A stretch of 64,000 nt of DNA from Massilia timonae CCUG 45783 (GTDB taxonomy: Bacteria > Pseudomonadota > Gammaproteobacteria > Burkholderiales > Burkholderiaceae_D), in contig NZ_JH992922.1 of the NCBI RefSeq assembly GCF_000315425.1, positions 1,903,248-1,967,247 on the forward strand. Reading direction: 5' to 3'. Shown here piece by piece: positions 36,014-45,981 of this stretch. A program made the translations under genes and the position numbers. Under the pieces are notes generated by a model. The model searched no databases. It saw only the letters and a program-made list of their open reading frames with translations, and had not been told where the DNA came from. The number at the start of each line of letters is the position of its first letter. Within the stretch, counting starts at the first letter, position 1.

Positions 36014-37477
36014 CTACATCAGGATGACGTCGTACTGTTCCTGGTGATACCCCTTCTCGACCTGCAGCGAAATGCGCTTGCCGATGAAGTCGCCCAGCAT
36101 GGCGAGATGCTGCGATTCTTCTTCCAGGAACAGGTCGACCACCTCCTGCGAGGCGACGATGCGGAATTCGCGCGGGTTGAACTGCTTGGCTTCGCGCAGC
36201 AGTTCGCGCAGGATCTCGTAGCAGATCGTGCGGCTGGTCTTCACCTGCCCCTTGCCCGAGCAGGCCGGGCAGGGTTCGCACAGGATGTGGGCCAGCGATT
36301 CGCGGGTGCGCTTCCTCGTCATCTCGACCAGGCCCAGGGCCGAGAAGCCGCTCACCGAGACCTTGGTGCGGTCGCGCGCGAGGGTTTTCTTGAGCTCGGC
36401 CAGCACCGCGTTGCGGTGCTCGTTGTTCTCCATGTCGATGAAGTCGAGGATGATGATGCCGCCCAGGTTGCGCAGGCGCAGCTGGCGCGCGATGGCGTGC
36501 GCCGCTTCCAGGTTGGTCTTGAAAATCGTGTCGGCGAAGTTGCGGCCGCCGACGTAGCCGCCGGTGTTGACGTCGATGGTCGTCATCGCCTCCGTCTGGT
36601 CGACGATCAGGTAGCCGCCCGATTTCAGGTCCACGCGCCGGCCGAGGGCGCGCAGGATTTCCTCTTCCACGCCGTACAGGTCGAACAGCGGCCGCTCGCC
36701 GGTATAGTGCGCCATGCGCGACAGCACGCTCGGGGTGTAGATTTGGGCGAATTCGGCCAGCTTGAGGAAGTTCTCGCGCGAGTCGACCTGGATGCTGGCC
36801 GTCTCGTCGTGCACGAAGTCGCGCAGCACGCGCTGGGCCAGGCTCAGGTCCTGGTACAGCAGGGTGGTGGGCGGCAGGGTGCGCGCGCCCTGGACGATAG
36901 CGCCCCAGGTCTTGCGCAGGTAGTCGACGTCGGCGGCGATGTCGTCGCTCGAGGCTTCCTCGGCCATCGTGCGCACGATGTAGCCGCCTTTTTCCTCGGC
37001 CGGCAGCAGGCTTTGCAGGTGCGCGCGCAGGCGTTCGCGCTCGGCTTCCTTTTCGATCTTCTGCGAGATGCCGATGTGGTGGTCCTGCGGCAGGTACACC
37101 AGCATGCGGCCGGCGATCGAGATCTGGGTGGAGAGGCGCGCGCCCTTGGTGCCGATAGGGTCCTTGATGACCTGCACGGTCAGCACCTGGCCGTCGAACA
37201 GCAGCTTTTCGATCGGGGTGGGCGGGGCGTTGCCGCCGTCGTGGCTGCGCGCTTCCCAGATGTCGGCCACGTGCAGGAAAGCGGCGCGCTCCAGGCCGAT
37301 GTCGATGAAGGCCGACTGCATCCCCGGCAGCACGCGCACCACCTTGCCCAGATAGACGTTCCCCGCCAACCCGCGCGTGAGCGTGCGCTCGATGTGCAGC
37401 TCCTGTACCGCGCCCTGCAAGACCAGCGCCACGCGCGTTTCCTGCGGTGTGATGTTGATGAGGATGTCTTCGTTCAT
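36014..37477 (-). CDS. rng: ribonuclease G
   Basis: A 487-residue endoribonuclease of the RNase E/G family, which trims 16S rRNA 5' ends and decays some mRNAs. An S1 domain (GNVYLGKVVRVLPGMQSAFI onward, about residues 39-130) precedes the DNase I-like catalytic domain with MTTIDVNTGGYVGG and ILDFIDM, holding the metal-binding aspartates. The zinc-link CEPCPACSGKG follows. It lacks the long scaffold tail of RNase E. Last gene of the hemF-nadD-rsfS-rlmH-maf-rng run. Confidence 0.94.
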   Translation of the reverse strand: MNEDILINITPQETRVALVLQGAVQELHIERTLTRGLAGNVYLGKVVRVLPGMQSAFIDIGLERAAFLHVADIWEARSHDGGNAPPTPIEKLLFDGQVLTVQVIKDPIGTKGARLSTQISIAGRMLVYLPQDHHIGISQKIEKEAERERLRAHLQSLLPAEEKGGYIVRTMAEEASSDDIAADVDYLRKTWGAIVQGARTLPPTTLLYQDLSLAQRVLRDFVHDETASIQVDSRENFLKLAEFAQIYTPSVLSRMAHYTGERPLFDLYGVEEEILRALGRRVDLKSGGYLIVDQTEAMTTIDVNTGGYVGGRNFADTIFKTNLEAAHAIARQLRLRNLGGIIILDFIDMENNEHRNAVLAELKKTLARDRTKVSVSGFSALGLVEMTRKRTRESLAHILCEPCPACSGKGQVKTSRTICYEILRELLREAKQFNPREFRIVASQEVVDLFLEEESQHLAMLGDFIGKRISLQVEKGYHQEQYDVILM

Positions 37478-37546
37478 GGACCCTGCCGTGCGTATTGTTC
37501 AGGGTGACATGATACACGCGCCGGCCCTGGGGCCGAAGCGGTGGAA

Positions 37547-38164
37547 TCAGATTGCCAGGCCCGCCTTGCGCAGCAGGTTGGCGGTCTCGAACAAGGGCAA
37601 GCCCATGATGCCCGAATGGCTGCCCTCGATGTGCTCGATGAACAGCGCCGCCGGACCCTGGATGCCATAGCCGCCGGCCTTGTCGTAGGGTTCCAGCGTG
37701 GCGCAATAGGCCCTGATCCGGGCCGGGGTGAGGGTGGCGAAGCGCACGTTCGACACTTGCGTGACCTGCTCGGCCACGTGCTGGGAATGCACCGCTACCG
37801 AGGTCAGCACCTGGTGGGTGCGGCCGGACAGGCGCTCCAGCATGGCGACCGCCTCGCGGTTATCCGCCGGCTTGCCGAGGATCTCGCCGTCGATGGTGAC
37901 CGTGGTGTCGGCCGTCAGCACCGGCCGCAGCGGCTGGCGCCGCTGCAGCAGGAGGTTGAAGGCGAAGGCGCCTTTGGCCCGCGCCACGCGCGCCACGTAA
38001 GCGTGGACGTCTTCGCCCGGCAGCACATCCTCGCTGACGTCCACCATGCGGCCCGGGTCGCTGCGCAGCAGCATCAGTTCGAAGTCGACCCCGATCTGGC
38101 GCAGCAGTTCGCGCCGGCGCGGGCTCTTGGAAGCGAGGTAGATTTTATTGTGCTGGTTTTTCAT
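37547..38164 (-). CDS. maf: Maf-family nucleoside triphosphate pyrophosphatase
   Basis: A 205-residue house-cleaning enzyme that hydrolyses non-canonical or pyrimidine NTPs. Motifs: IYLASKSPRRRELL at the N-terminus, TADTTVTIDGEILGKP in the middle and YDKAGGYGIQG toward the end. The start codon directly follows a four-copy 13-bp tandem repeat, which leaves only a weak AAGAA ribosome-site match. Confidence 0.92.
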   Translation of the reverse strand: MKNQHNKIYLASKSPRRRELLRQIGVDFELMLLRSDPGRMVDVSEDVLPGEDVHAYVARVARAKGAFAFNLLLQRRQPLRPVLTADTTVTIDGEILGKPADNREAVAMLERLSGRTHQVLTSVAVHSQHVAEQVTQVSNVRFATLTPARIRAYCATLEPYDKAGGYGIQGPAALFIEHIEGSHSGIMGLPLFETANLLRKAGLAI

Positions 38165-38216
38165 CGCTGTTCTTGACCGCTGTTCTTGATCGCTGTTCTT
38201 GACCGCTGTTATTGAT
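38165..38216. repeat. Four tandem 13-bp repeats in the rlmH-maf gap
   Basis: Units CGCTGTTCTTGAC, CGCTGTTCTTGAT, CGCTGTTCTTGAC and CGCTGTTATTGAT run head to tail and abut the maf start codon. They make up most of the 67-base gap and therefore the maf translation-initiation region. Confidence 0.92.
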
Positions 38217-38231
38217 CGCTACTGGGCCGCT

Positions 38232-38702
38232 TCAGACCCTATGGTAAGGATGGTTCTGGGTGATCGACCAGGCGCGGTAGAGCTGTTCCGCCAGCATGAC
38301 CCGGACGATTCCGTGCGGCAGGGTCATGCTGGAGATGCGGATCAGCCCTTCGGCGCGCGCCTTCAGCTCGGGATCGAGGCCGTCGGCCCCGCCGATCAGG
38401 AAGGCGGTGTCGCGGCCGTCGCGCTGCCAGGTTTCCAGTTGTTGCGACAGACCGACGCTGGTCAGGTCCCTGCCGCGCTCGTCCAGGGCGATGATGCGCA
38501 CGCCCTTCGGCAAGGCCGCCTCGATGCGCTCGCGCTCGAGCGCCATCGCGGTGGCCGCGGTCTTGCTGCCGGAGCGCTCGACCGGCTTGATCTCCTTGAG
38601 CACGATGCGCAGCTCGGGCGGCATGCGCTTCGTGTACTCGGTGAAGCCGGACTCGATCCAGGCCGGCATCTTGTGGCCGACCGCGGCAATGATCAACTGC
38701 AT
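38232..38702 (-). CDS. rlmH: 23S rRNA pseudouridine(1915) N3-methyltransferase
   Basis: A 156-residue SPOUT methyltransferase of full length. It begins [15 protein letters not shown], has the SAM-binding knot motif [10 protein letters not shown] and ends with [11 protein letters not shown], the conserved C-terminal tail. Located 8 bases after rsfS in the usual order. Confidence 0.96.
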   Translation of the reverse strand: MQLIIAAVGHKMPAWIESGFTEYTKRMPPELRIVLKEIKPVERSGSKTAATAMALERERIEAALPKGVRIIALDERGRDLTSVGLSQQLETWQRDGRDTAFLIGGADGLDPELKARAEGLIRISSMTLPHGIVRVMLAEQLYRAWSITQNHPYHRV

Positions 38703-38710
38703 GAGAACCC

Positions 38711-39427
38711 TTACTCAGCGTCCTTCTTGATGCGGCGGATCACCTTCTTGACCGGCGCATCGGCGGCCGGGGCGGCCTTCGGTGCGGCAGCCTTGCTCAC
38801 GCGCTTCGGCGGCTTGGCCTTGGTCGCTTCGACGGCGGCGACTTCGGTCTTGCTCGGTGCGACCTTCACGGTCTTGCCGGTCGGGACTGCCTTGGCGGCG
38901 GCTTTCTTGGCGGCCGGTTTCCTGGCGGCGGTCTCGGTCGTGGCCGCGGCCTTGGTCGCGCGCTTGGCGGCCGGCTTGCGTTCGTTGACCGGCTTGGCTT
39001 CTTCCTGCGCCTGGTTGGCAGCCAGGTGCTTCGACTTCGGCTTGACGGCGTCGGCTTCGATGCCTTCAGCGGTCGACTTGCGCTTGGCGGCGCCCAGCTT
39101 GACCGGCTTCTCGCCCCAGATTTCCTCGAGGCGGTAGTATTGGCGGATGGCCGGCTGCATGATGTGGACGATCATGTCGCCCAGGTCGACCAGCACCCAT
39201 TCGCCGGTGTCTTCGCCTTCCAGGCCGACCACGTCGCCGCCCGCCGCCTTGACCTTGTCGCGCACCGAGGCGGCCAGCGCCTTGGTCTGGCGGTTCGACG
39301 TACCCGAGACTACCGCGATGCGGTCGAACAGGCTGGTCAGGTGGGTCGTGTCGAACAGGACGATGTCCTGGCCCTTCACATCTTCCAGGGCGTCGACGAC
39401 GAGGGTTTGCAGTTTCTTGATATCCAT
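38711..39427 (-). CDS. rsfS: ribosome silencing factor with long Lys/Ala tail
   Basis: RsfS binds ribosomal protein uL14 and blocks subunit joining in slow growth. The conserved domain covers residues 1 to about 120 ([20 protein letters not shown], then [16 protein letters not shown] and YYRLEEIWG). Another 115 residues of Lys/Ala/Pro-rich sequence follow, ending [12 protein letters not shown]; most family members are 105-130 residues. The tail is probably disordered and could contact rRNA. The ATG overlaps the nadD stop by one base (TAATG). Confidence 0.92.
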   Translation of the reverse strand: MDIKKLQTLVVDALEDVKGQDIVLFDTTHLTSLFDRIAVVSGTSNRQTKALAASVRDKVKAAGGDVVGLEGEDTGEWVLVDLGDMIVHIMQPAIRQYYRLEEIWGEKPVKLGAAKRKSTAEGIEADAVKPKSKHLAANQAQEEAKPVNERKPAAKRATKAAATTETAARKPAAKKAAAKAVPTGKTVKVAPSKTEVAAVEATKAKPPKRVSKAAAPKAAPAADAPVKKVIRRIKKDAE

Positions 39428-40113
39428 TAGTTTTTGTACAGGTTATGTTGTTGAATATAGTCTAGCACTTGCGCCATCCCGAGCGCGCTTGCATCCGCGC
39501 CGGATTGCAAGGCCGCGCGCAGCTGGCTGGACGAGAGATCCACGTCCAGCGTCGGCGCAAGGCAGACTTTTCCGTGCGCCAGCAGGCGCACGGTGTCGGG
39601 CGTTGCAAGCCGCGTCGACAGTTCTTGGGCCACCACCGGCGGCAATGCTTCCTGCGCCAGGTCGTAGCCGGGGCGTGTCGCCACGCCCAGGTTGGCAAGG
39701 GCGAACAGTTCGCGCCACTCGTTCCAGCTGTCGAGCTTGCGCAACTGGTCGGCGCCCATCAGGAACACGATCGAGGTGCGCGGGCCCAGTTCCGCGCGCA
39801 ATGCGCGCAGGGTTTCGACCGTATACGTTGGCGTTCTACGTTCGATTTCCTGCAGGTCGATCGTGACCGGCAGGCTCGTGCTCCTCAGCGAAGCGAAGGC
39901 CAGTTCGAGCATCGCGACGCGGTCGGCATCGCTGGCCTCGAGGCCGTTCTTCTGCCACGGCTGGCCGGCCGGCAGGATGCGCAAGGCGTCCGGCCGCAAC
40001 AGGCTGGCGAACAGCTGCGCCAGTGCGACGTGGCCCTGGTGCACCGGATCGAAACTGCCGCCGAGGACGGCGACGCAGGGGTTGCGCCCGGACGCGCCGG
40101 CGGCCAGGGTCAC
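39427..40113 (-). CDS. nadD: nicotinate-nucleotide adenylyltransferase
   Basis: A 228-residue enzyme that turns nicotinate mononucleotide into its adenine dinucleotide in NAD synthesis. I chose GTG 40113 because it overlaps the hemF stop (GTGA) and leaves a normal N-terminus before the nucleotide-binding motif [18 protein letters not shown]. The second motif, [11 protein letters not shown], corresponds to the ISSTxIR block. An open frame continues far upstream over hemF but is only an antisense-free frame shadow. Confidence 0.92.
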   Translation of the reverse strand: MTLAAGASGRNPCVAVLGGSFDPVHQGHVALAQLFASLLRPDALRILPAGQPWQKNGLEASDADRVAMLELAFASLRSTSLPVTIDLQEIERRTPTYTVETLRALRAELGPRTSIVFLMGADQLRKLDSWNEWRELFALANLGVATRPGYDLAQEALPPVVAQELSTRLATPDTVRLLAHGKVCLAPTLDVDLSSSQLRAALQSGADASALGMAQVLDYIQQHNLYKN

Positions 40114-41021
40114 GGCGCCAGCCAGTCCCGGTGCACCAGGAAGTCGGAGTACAGCCGTGCCTCGGGGCTGCCGGGTTCGGGATGCCAGTCGTAGCGCCAT
40201 TTGACGATCGGCGGCATCGACATCAGGATCGCCTCGGTCCGCCCGCCCGACTGCAGGCCGAACAGGGTGCCGCGGTCCCACACCAGGTTGAACTCGACGT
40301 AGCGGCCGCGCCGGTAGGCCTGGAAGTCGCGCTCGCGTTCGCCATAAGCCTGATCTTTGCGGCGTTGCAGGATCGGCAAATAGGCGTCCAGGAAGCGCTC
40401 GCCGACGGTCCTCACCATGGCGTACGATTGCTCGAAGCCGAGCTCGTTGAAATCGTCGAAGAAGATGCCGCCCACGCCGCGCGGTTCCTTGCGGTGCTTC
40501 AGGTAGAAGTAGTCGTCGCACCAGGTCTTGAAGCGCGGATGCAGTTCGTCTCCGAACGGCGCCAGCGCGTCGCGGCAGGCCTGGTGGAAGTGGCGCGCGT
40601 CCTCGACTTCGCCGTAATACGGGGTCAGGTCCATGCCGCCGCCGAACCACCAGACCGGTTCCTTGCCGGGCGCGGTCGCTTCAAAAAAGCGCACGTTCAT
40701 GTGCACCGTCGGAGCGTAGGGGTTACGCGGATGCAGCACCAGCGACACGCCCATCGCTTCCCAGGCGCGGCCGGCCAGTTCCGGACGCACGGCGGTGGCC
40801 GACGCCGGCAGCGTGGCGCCGCGCACATGCGAGAAGTTGACGCCGCCCCGTTCGAGGACATTGCCTTCCTCGACCAGGCGCGAGATGCCGCCGCCGCCTT
40901 CGGGGCGCTGCCATTCTTCGCGCAGGAACGGTTTGCCGTCGACCTGTTCGAGACCGTGGACGATGCGCGCCTGGAGCTCGAGCAGCCAGGCCTTGATGGC
41001 GGCGGGATTGGGGGAAGACAT
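40110..41021 (-). CDS. hemF: oxygen-dependent coproporphyrinogen III oxidase
   Basis: A 303-residue enzyme of heme synthesis that uses oxygen to decarboxylate coproporphyrinogen III. The start at 41021 matches the usual family opening; a 17-residue longer form is possible. Motifs: [29 protein letters not shown] and [20 protein letters not shown]. Overlaps nadD by GTGA. Confidence 0.95.
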   Translation of the reverse strand: MSSPNPAAIKAWLLELQARIVHGLEQVDGKPFLREEWQRPEGGGGISRLVEEGNVLERGGVNFSHVRGATLPASATAVRPELAGRAWEAMGVSLVLHPRNPYAPTVHMNVRFFEATAPGKEPVWWFGGGMDLTPYYGEVEDARHFHQACRDALAPFGDELHPRFKTWCDDYFYLKHRKEPRGVGGIFFDDFNELGFEQSYAMVRTVGERFLDAYLPILQRRKDQAYGERERDFQAYRRGRYVEFNLVWDRGTLFGLQSGGRTEAILMSMPPIVKWRYDWHPEPGSPEARLYSDFLVHRDWLAP

Positions 41022-41109
41022 GAAGAGTGACCGACTGGGAATGAAAAGTGGGCCGATTGTACACCGGCCCACGAAATAGCTACATCTGGCGTTGGTTGCG
41101 AAAGGCGTG

Positions 41110-41129
41110 GAGCCTGCCGGGGCAGGCTC
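41110..41129 (-). other. Hairpin downstream of purD
   Basis: A 9-bp perfect stem GAGCCTGCC / GGCAGGCTC with a 2-base centre, 24-43 bases after the purD stop. There is no good T run on the minus strand, so it may be a weak terminator or an mRNA-end stabiliser. Confidence 0.45.
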
Positions 41130-41152
41130 GGAAAAGCCTTCTGAGGGCGGCT

Positions 41153-42418
41153 TTACTTGACGCCGCGCCAGCCAATGTCGCGCCGGTACTGCGCGCCATT
41201 GAAGTGGATCCTCTCGACGGTTTCATACGCCTGCTTCTGCGCCATCTTGACGCTGTCGCCCAGGCCCACCACGCACAGCACGCGGCCGCCGCTGGTCTGC
41301 AGCTTGCCGTCCACCAGGCGGGTGCCGGCGTGGAAGGTGATGCATTCCGGCGCTTCTTGCGGGATGCCGTCGATGACGTCGCCCTTGCGCGGGCTGTCCG
41401 GATAGCCGGCGGCCGCCATCACGACGCCCACGGCGGTGCGGCGGTCCCATTCCAGCTCGACCGTGTCGAGGGTGCCGTTGCAGGCGTGTTCCAGCACGGT
41501 CGCGAAGTCGCTCTTCAGGCGCGCCATGATCGGCTGGGTTTCCGGGTCGCCCATGCGGCAGTTGAATTCGAGCGTGCGCGGGTTGCCGTCGCTGTCGATC
41601 ATCAGGCCGGCGTACAGGAAGCCGGTGAACGGGATGCCGTCGCGCGCCATGCCCTGGATGGTCGGGTTGATAATCTCGCGCATCACGCGCGCATGCATCG
41701 ACGGCGTCACGATCGGCGCCGGCGAGTAGGCGCCCATGCCGCCCGTGTTCGGGCCCTGGTCGTTGTCCTTCAGGCGCTTGTGGTCCTGGCTGGTGGCCAG
41801 CGCCAGCACGTTCTTGCCGTCGCACATGACGATGAAGCTGGCTTCCTCGCCGGCCAGGAATTCTTCGATCACGATGCGGGCGCCGGCGTCGCCGAAGGCG
41901 TTATCGGACAGCATGTGGTCGACCGCAGCGTGGGCTTCGTCCAGCGACATCGCGACCACCACGCCCTTGCCGGCCGCCAGGCCGTCGGCCTTGATGACGA
42001 TCGGCGCGCCGTTGGCGTCGATGTAGGCGTGGGCCGCGGCGGCATCCGAAAACGTTTCGTACTTCGCGGTCGGGATGCCATGGCGGTGCATGAAGGCCTT
42101 GGCGAAGTCCTTCGAGCTCTCGAGCTGGGCCGCCTCGCGGGTGGGGCCGAAGATCTTGAGGCCGCGCGAGCGGAACAGGTTGACGATGCCCGCCGCCAGC
42201 GGCGCTTCCGGACCGACCAGGGTCAGGGCCACGCCTTCACGCACCACGAAGTCGGCCAGCGCCTCCGGCTCAAGCACGTCGACCGTCACCAGGCGATCGT
42301 CGAGCGCGGTGCCGCCGTTGCCGGGCGCGACGAAGACCGTCTGGATGCGTTCCGATTGGGCCAGTTTCCACGCCAGCGCGTGTTCGCGGCCGCCCGAGCC
42401 GACTACGAGGATTTTCAT
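41153..42418 (-). CDS. purD: phosphoribosylamine-glycine ligase
   Basis: A 421-residue ATP-grasp enzyme for the second step of purine synthesis. Starts [19 protein letters not shown] at ATG 42418; an in-frame GTG at 42430 is less likely. Motifs: [34 protein letters not shown] and [11 protein letters not shown]. It follows yebC by 12 bases. Confidence 0.97.
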   Translation of the reverse strand: MKILVVGSGGREHALAWKLAQSERIQTVFVAPGNGGTALDDRLVTVDVLEPEALADFVVREGVALTLVGPEAPLAAGIVNLFRSRGLKIFGPTREAAQLESSKDFAKAFMHRHGIPTAKYETFSDAAAAHAYIDANGAPIVIKADGLAAGKGVVVAMSLDEAHAAVDHMLSDNAFGDAGARIVIEEFLAGEEASFIVMCDGKNVLALATSQDHKRLKDNDQGPNTGGMGAYSPAPIVTPSMHARVMREIINPTIQGMARDGIPFTGFLYAGLMIDSDGNPRTLEFNCRMGDPETQPIMARLKSDFATVLEHACNGTLDTVELEWDRRTAVGVVMAAAGYPDSPRKGDVIDGIPQEAPECITFHAGTRLVDGKLQTSGGRVLCVVGLGDSVKMAQKQAYETVERIHFNGAQYRRDIGWRGVK

Positions 42419-42430
42419 ATTCGCTACCAA

Positions 42431-43156
42431 TTATTCTTCGATCACGGCGTTGGTGAAGACTTCCTGGACGTCGTCCAGGTTTTCCAGCGCATCGAGGAGT
42501 TTCTGCATCTTGACCGCGTCCTCGCCCGTGAACACGGTCTCGGTGGCGGGCTTCATGATGACTTCGGCCACTTCGGCCTTGAAGCCGGCGGCTTCCAGGG
42601 CTTCTTTCACGGCGGAGAAGGCGTGCGGATCGCACAGCACCTCGAAGCCGCCTTCTTCGTCGGCCATGACGTCGTCGGCGCCGGCTTCGAGCGCGGCTTC
42701 CATCAGTTTGTCTTCGTCGACGCCCGGCGCGAACAGGAACTGGCCGGTGTGCTTGAACATGAAGGCGACCGAGCCTTCGGTGCCCATATTGCCGCCGAAT
42801 TTGCTGAAGGCGTGGCGCACTTCGGCCACGGTGCGGACACGGTTGTCGGTCAGGCAGTCGACGATGATCGCCGCGCCGCCGATGCCATAGCCTTCGTAGC
42901 GCACTTCCTCGTAGTTGACGCCTTCGAGCTCGCCCGAGCCTCGCTGGATCGCGCGGGTGACGTTATCCTTCGGCATATTCGCGTCCGCGGCCTTCTCGAC
43001 CGCCAGGCGCAGGCGCGGGTTGGAAGCGATGTCGCTCCCGCCCATGCGCGCGGCCACGGTGATCTCCTTGATCAGGCGCGTCCAGATCTTGCCGCGCTTG
43101 GCGTCGGTAGCGGCTTTCTTATGCTTGATATTGGCCCATTTGCTGTGTCCAGCCAT
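42431..43156 (-). CDS. yebC: YebC/PmpR-family regulator
   Basis: A 241-residue TACO1/YebC protein, in bacteria a transcriptional regulator and also linked to translation of proline-rich stretches. It begins [20 protein letters not shown], then has [20 protein letters not shown] and [13 protein letters not shown]. Full length. First gene of the yebC-purD run. Confidence 0.94.
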   Translation of the reverse strand: MAGHSKWANIKHKKAATDAKRGKIWTRLIKEITVAARMGGSDIASNPRLRLAVEKAADANMPKDNVTRAIQRGSGELEGVNYEEVRYEGYGIGGAAIIVDCLTDNRVRTVAEVRHAFSKFGGNMGTEGSVAFMFKHTGQFLFAPGVDEDKLMEAALEAGADDVMADEEGGFEVLCDPHAFSAVKEALEAAGFKAEVAEVIMKPATETVFTGEDAVKMQKLLDALENLDDVQEVFTNAVIEE

Positions 43157-43358
43157 GTCGAGAATTCCTTAGACGGTATGCAAGAGTGGCCGATATTCTA
43201 GCATAGGCCCCCCTTGCAAATTCGTCGCCGGGCACGTCGAAAAACCTGCTGCGCGTTGCATTTTCGGTCTGCGATGCTCGCTGTACTATAGTACAGCTGC
43301 GCTTCTCGACCGAAACTGCTGCCGCTCGCGACGGTTTTTCGAGGTGCCCGTTGGAATG

Positions 43359-44186
43359 TCACGGAAACAACAGTCTGGTTCCCAGGGCGAGCAGCGCCAG
43401 GCCGCCCGCACAGGCGATCCAGTGGCCGCCGACGAGGCGGATCTCGGCCAGCACGAACAGGCCGACGACGGCAATCGCGGCCGGGTTGTCCGGGCCGGTG
43501 GCCAGCAGCAGGAGCATCAGGAGCCAGCAGCAGCCCAGGCACTGGCGGGCGTGGGCGGCGCCGCGCCAGAACGCCCCGGGCAGACCGTCGCGCCAGCCGG
43601 CCAGGATGCCGGGCAGGGGCGCCCGACAGTGCTCCAGGCAGGCATGCTTGGTGGGTGTCCACTGGTAGACGCCGGCCGCCACCATGGCCAGGCCGAGCAG
43701 AAGCGGGTGGCGCACGGCGCCGCCGTGGTCGGACTCGTGCAGCGTCCATTGGGCGATCGCGGCCAGCAGCGCGAAACCGGTCCAGGCGCCCAGGTAGCCG
43801 AGCACGAACAGGCCGGTGCGCAGGCGCGCCCGCTGGGCCGCATGCTCGCCGGCGAGGCGCGCGAACAGCACCGTGGCGCGACTGGCCAGCGGCAGCATCA
43901 TGGCCGTGCACAGGCCGGCCCAGGTCAGGAAGACCAGCGCCAGCTGGCCGGCCTGGTAGGCCAGGGTGGGCGCGGCCATGGCTGCGCTGGCCCCACCCGC
44001 GCTGGCCGCACCCGCGGTGCGCGCGGCGCCGGCTGCCGCGTCCGCAGCAAGAGGCTGGCTGCTGAGCACCAGGCCGCCCAGCACGAGGCCGGCCCAGCAC
44101 AGGCTGGCCAGCAGCGATACGACGATCAGGACCAGCAGCACGAATCGGTCGCGGCCAAGCCGTGCTTCGATGTCACTCAGGTTCAT
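43359..44186 (-). CDS. DUF2182 integral membrane protein
   Basis: A 275-residue membrane protein with about seven helices and the DUF2182 (predicted metal-binding) pattern: TWAGLCTAMMLPLA, YQWTPTKHACLEHCRAPL and HARQCLGCCWLLML, whose histidines and cysteines are the presumed metal ligands. I chose ATG 44186 because GGGAG lies 8 bases upstream and the residues before it do not look coding. An Ala/Gly-rich loop follows the first helix. A 15-codon reading frame overlaps the start by ATGA. Confidence 0.82.
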   Translation of the reverse strand: MNLSDIEARLGRDRFVLLVLIVVSLLASLCWAGLVLGGLVLSSQPLAADAAAGAARTAGAASAGGASAAMAAPTLAYQAGQLALVFLTWAGLCTAMMLPLASRATVLFARLAGEHAAQRARLRTGLFVLGYLGAWTGFALLAAIAQWTLHESDHGGAVRHPLLLGLAMVAAGVYQWTPTKHACLEHCRAPLPGILAGWRDGLPGAFWRGAAHARQCLGCCWLLMLLLLATGPDNPAAIAVVGLFVLAEIRLVGGHWIACAGGLALLALGTRLLFP

Positions 44187-44230
44187 TGCGGCGCTCCCGG
44201 TGGACCCGTGCGCTCGGTCTTGCAGGTCAT
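44183..44230 (-). CDS. 15-codon upstream reading frame coupled to the DUF2182 gene
   Basis: Minus-strand ATG 44230 follows AAAAGGAGA, the strongest ribosome site nearby, and encodes MTCKTERTGPPGAPQ. Its TGA overlaps the ATG of the DUF2182 gene (ATGA). DUF2182 genes often follow a DUF1326 gene, so this could be a leader peptide for translational coupling or the relic of a lost upstream gene. Confidence 0.45.
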   Translation of the reverse strand: MTCKTERTGPPGAPQ

Positions 44231-44563
44231 GATGGATTCTCCTTTTGGTTGAAATGCATGGGTTCGACCGCGCGCGCGTCAAACCCGTTCGGCGGGCGCG
44301 GCCGGATGCGTCTTGACGCCGAGGCCGCCGTCGCCGGATGAGCCCTGGCGATGACGCCAGCGGTGCAACTCCCTTGCCACAGGCGCGATGCTGCACCGCC
44401 GCGATCGCCCCGTCGTGACGGCGAACTTCGGCGTTGCCGCCACAGCCTTGCGCCGATCTTGATCTCTTTCAGAACGTCATCGCTCCGTCGGTGGTTTATG
44501 TGACCGCGTGGTCGAATGCGGTATTCTTATGAGGTCCCGACCACACCGACCGCCGCCCTCGAC
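44231..44563. other. Divergent intergenic region
   Basis: About 330 bases between the DUF2182 unit and mgsA. No gene or strong terminator is evident. The promoters of both divergent units should lie here; I could not define them. Confidence 0.4.
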
Positions 44564-44983
44564 ATGACCATCACGACCCCGACCGCTGCAGCTCCGAACA
44601 TGCCTCGCATCGCCCTGATCGCGCACGACAAGAAGAAGGACGACATGATCTCGCTCGCCGCCGAGTACCGCGCCTTCCTGCAGGGCTGCGCCCTGTCGGC
44701 CACCGGCACCACCGGCGGGCGCCTGATCAACGAGCTGGGCCTCTCCGTCGAGCGCAAGCATTCGGGGCCGGTCGGCGGCGACCTGCAGATCGGTTCCCTG
44801 CTGGTCGACGGCCTGATCGATTGCGTGATCTTCCTGCGCGACCCGATGACGCCGCAGCCGCACGAACCCGACATCAACGCCCTGGTGCGCGCCTGCGACG
44901 TGCACAATATCCCGTGCGCGACCAACGTCTCGACCGCGCGCCTGGTGCTGTCGCAACTGATGGGCGTGCGCAGCGCCGTTTGA
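44564..44983 (+). CDS. mgsA: methylglyoxal synthase
   Basis: Converts dihydroxyacetone phosphate into methylglyoxal, a glycolytic overflow bypass. Motifs: [25 protein letters not shown] (phosphate binding), [14 protein letters not shown] and [15 protein letters not shown] with the catalytic aspartates, and [10 protein letters not shown]. The start is uncertain: ATG 44516, 44564 and 44600 are all in frame and none has a good ribosome site. I show 44564 (139 residues); [10 protein letters not shown] at 44600 also resembles family starts. Confidence 0.88.
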   Translation: MTITTPTAAAPNMPRIALIAHDKKKDDMISLAAEYRAFLQGCALSATGTTGGRLINELGLSVERKHSGPVGGDLQIGSLLVDGLIDCVIFLRDPMTPQPHEPDINALVRACDVHNIPCATNVSTARLVLSQLMGVRSAV

Positions 44984-45003
44984 CCCACCTGACAGGAGGA
45001 GCC

Positions 45004-45981
45004 ATGCTCGCCAAAGCGATCCGGATCGCCGCCACCGGCGGCCCAGAAGTGATGGAATACGTCGACGTCGAGGCGCCCGCGCCCGGGCCGGGCGAGGCGC
45101 GCATCGTCCAGCACGCGATCGGCCTGAACTTCATCGACGTGTATTTCCGCACCGGCCTGTATCCGCAGCCGCTGCCCGGCTTTCTCGGCAAGGAAGGCGC
45201 GGGCGTGGTCGAGGCGGTGGGCGAGGGCGTGACCCACGTGCGGCCGGGCGACCGCGTGGCCTATGCCGGCGGTCCGCTGGGCGCCTATGCCAGCGTGCGC
45301 ACCGTGCCGGCCCGCTTCCTGGTCAAGCTGCCCGACGCGATCGGCTTCGAAACCGCGGCCGCCATGATGCTGCAGGGCCTGACGGTGCAATACCTGCTCC
45401 GTCAAACCTACCGGGTCGAGGCCGGCGACACGGTCCTGTTCCACGCCGCGGCCGGCGGCGTCGGCCTGATCGCCTGCCAGTGGGCGCGCGCGCTCGGCGT
45501 GCGCCTGATCGGCACCGTGGGCTCGAAGGAAAAAGGCGAGCTGGCGCTGCGCCACGGCGCGGCCCACGTCATCAACTACAACGACGAAGACATCGTGGCG
45601 CGCGTGCGCGAGCTCACCGGTGGCGAGGGCGTGCCGGTGGTGTACGACTCGGTGGGCAAGGACACCTTCACCGCTTCGCTCGACTGCCTGCGCCGGCGCG
45701 GCCTGATGGTCAGCTTCGGCAACGCCTCGGGCGCGGTGGAGCCGTTCGCGCCAGCCGAGCTGTCCAGGCGCGGCTCGCTGTTCCTGACCCGTCCGACCCT
45801 GTTCGACTACATGCACACCCAGGAAGAGCAAGAGGCGATGACGGCCGAGCTGTTCGACATGGTCGCGAGCGGCAAGGTCGAGGTCGGGGTGCGCCAGACC
45901 TTTGCCCTGGCCGAGGCAGGCGAGGCGCACCGCGCGCTGGAGGCGCGCCGCACGACCGGTTCGACGGTGTTGTTGCCATGA
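45004..45981 (+). CDS. quinone oxidoreductase, zinc-free MDR family
   Basis: A 325-residue NADPH:quinone reductase-like protein (QorA type). ATG 45004 follows AGGAGGAG. Family blocks: GLNFIDVYFRTGLYP, the nucleotide-binding HAAAGGVGLIACQWARALG and RPTLFDYMHTQEE. The zinc-binding cysteines of alcohol dehydrogenases are absent. It lies 20 bases after mgsA and overlaps the next small gene by ATGA, so detoxification of reactive carbonyls or quinones is a reasonable guess. Confidence 0.9.
   Translation: MLAKAIRIAATGGPEVMEYVDVEAPAPGPGEARIVQHAIGLNFIDVYFRTGLYPQPLPGFLGKEGAGVVEAVGEGVTHVRPGDRVAYAGGPLGAYASVRTVPARFLVKLPDAIGFETAAAMMLQGLTVQYLLRQTYRVEAGDTVLFHAAAGGVGLIACQWARALGVRLIGTVGSKEKGELALRHGAAHVINYNDEDIVARVRELTGGEGVPVVYDSVGKDTFTASLDCLRRRGLMVSFGNASGAVEPFAPAELSRRGSLFLTRPTLFDYMHTQEEQEAMTAELFDMVASGKVEVGVRQTFALAEAGEAHRALEARRTTGSTVLLP

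Noticed and set aside
38165..38216. CRISPR-like array
   Set aside because: The 13-bp units are directly adjacent with no spacers and no cas genes occur in the window; it is a simple tandem repeat.
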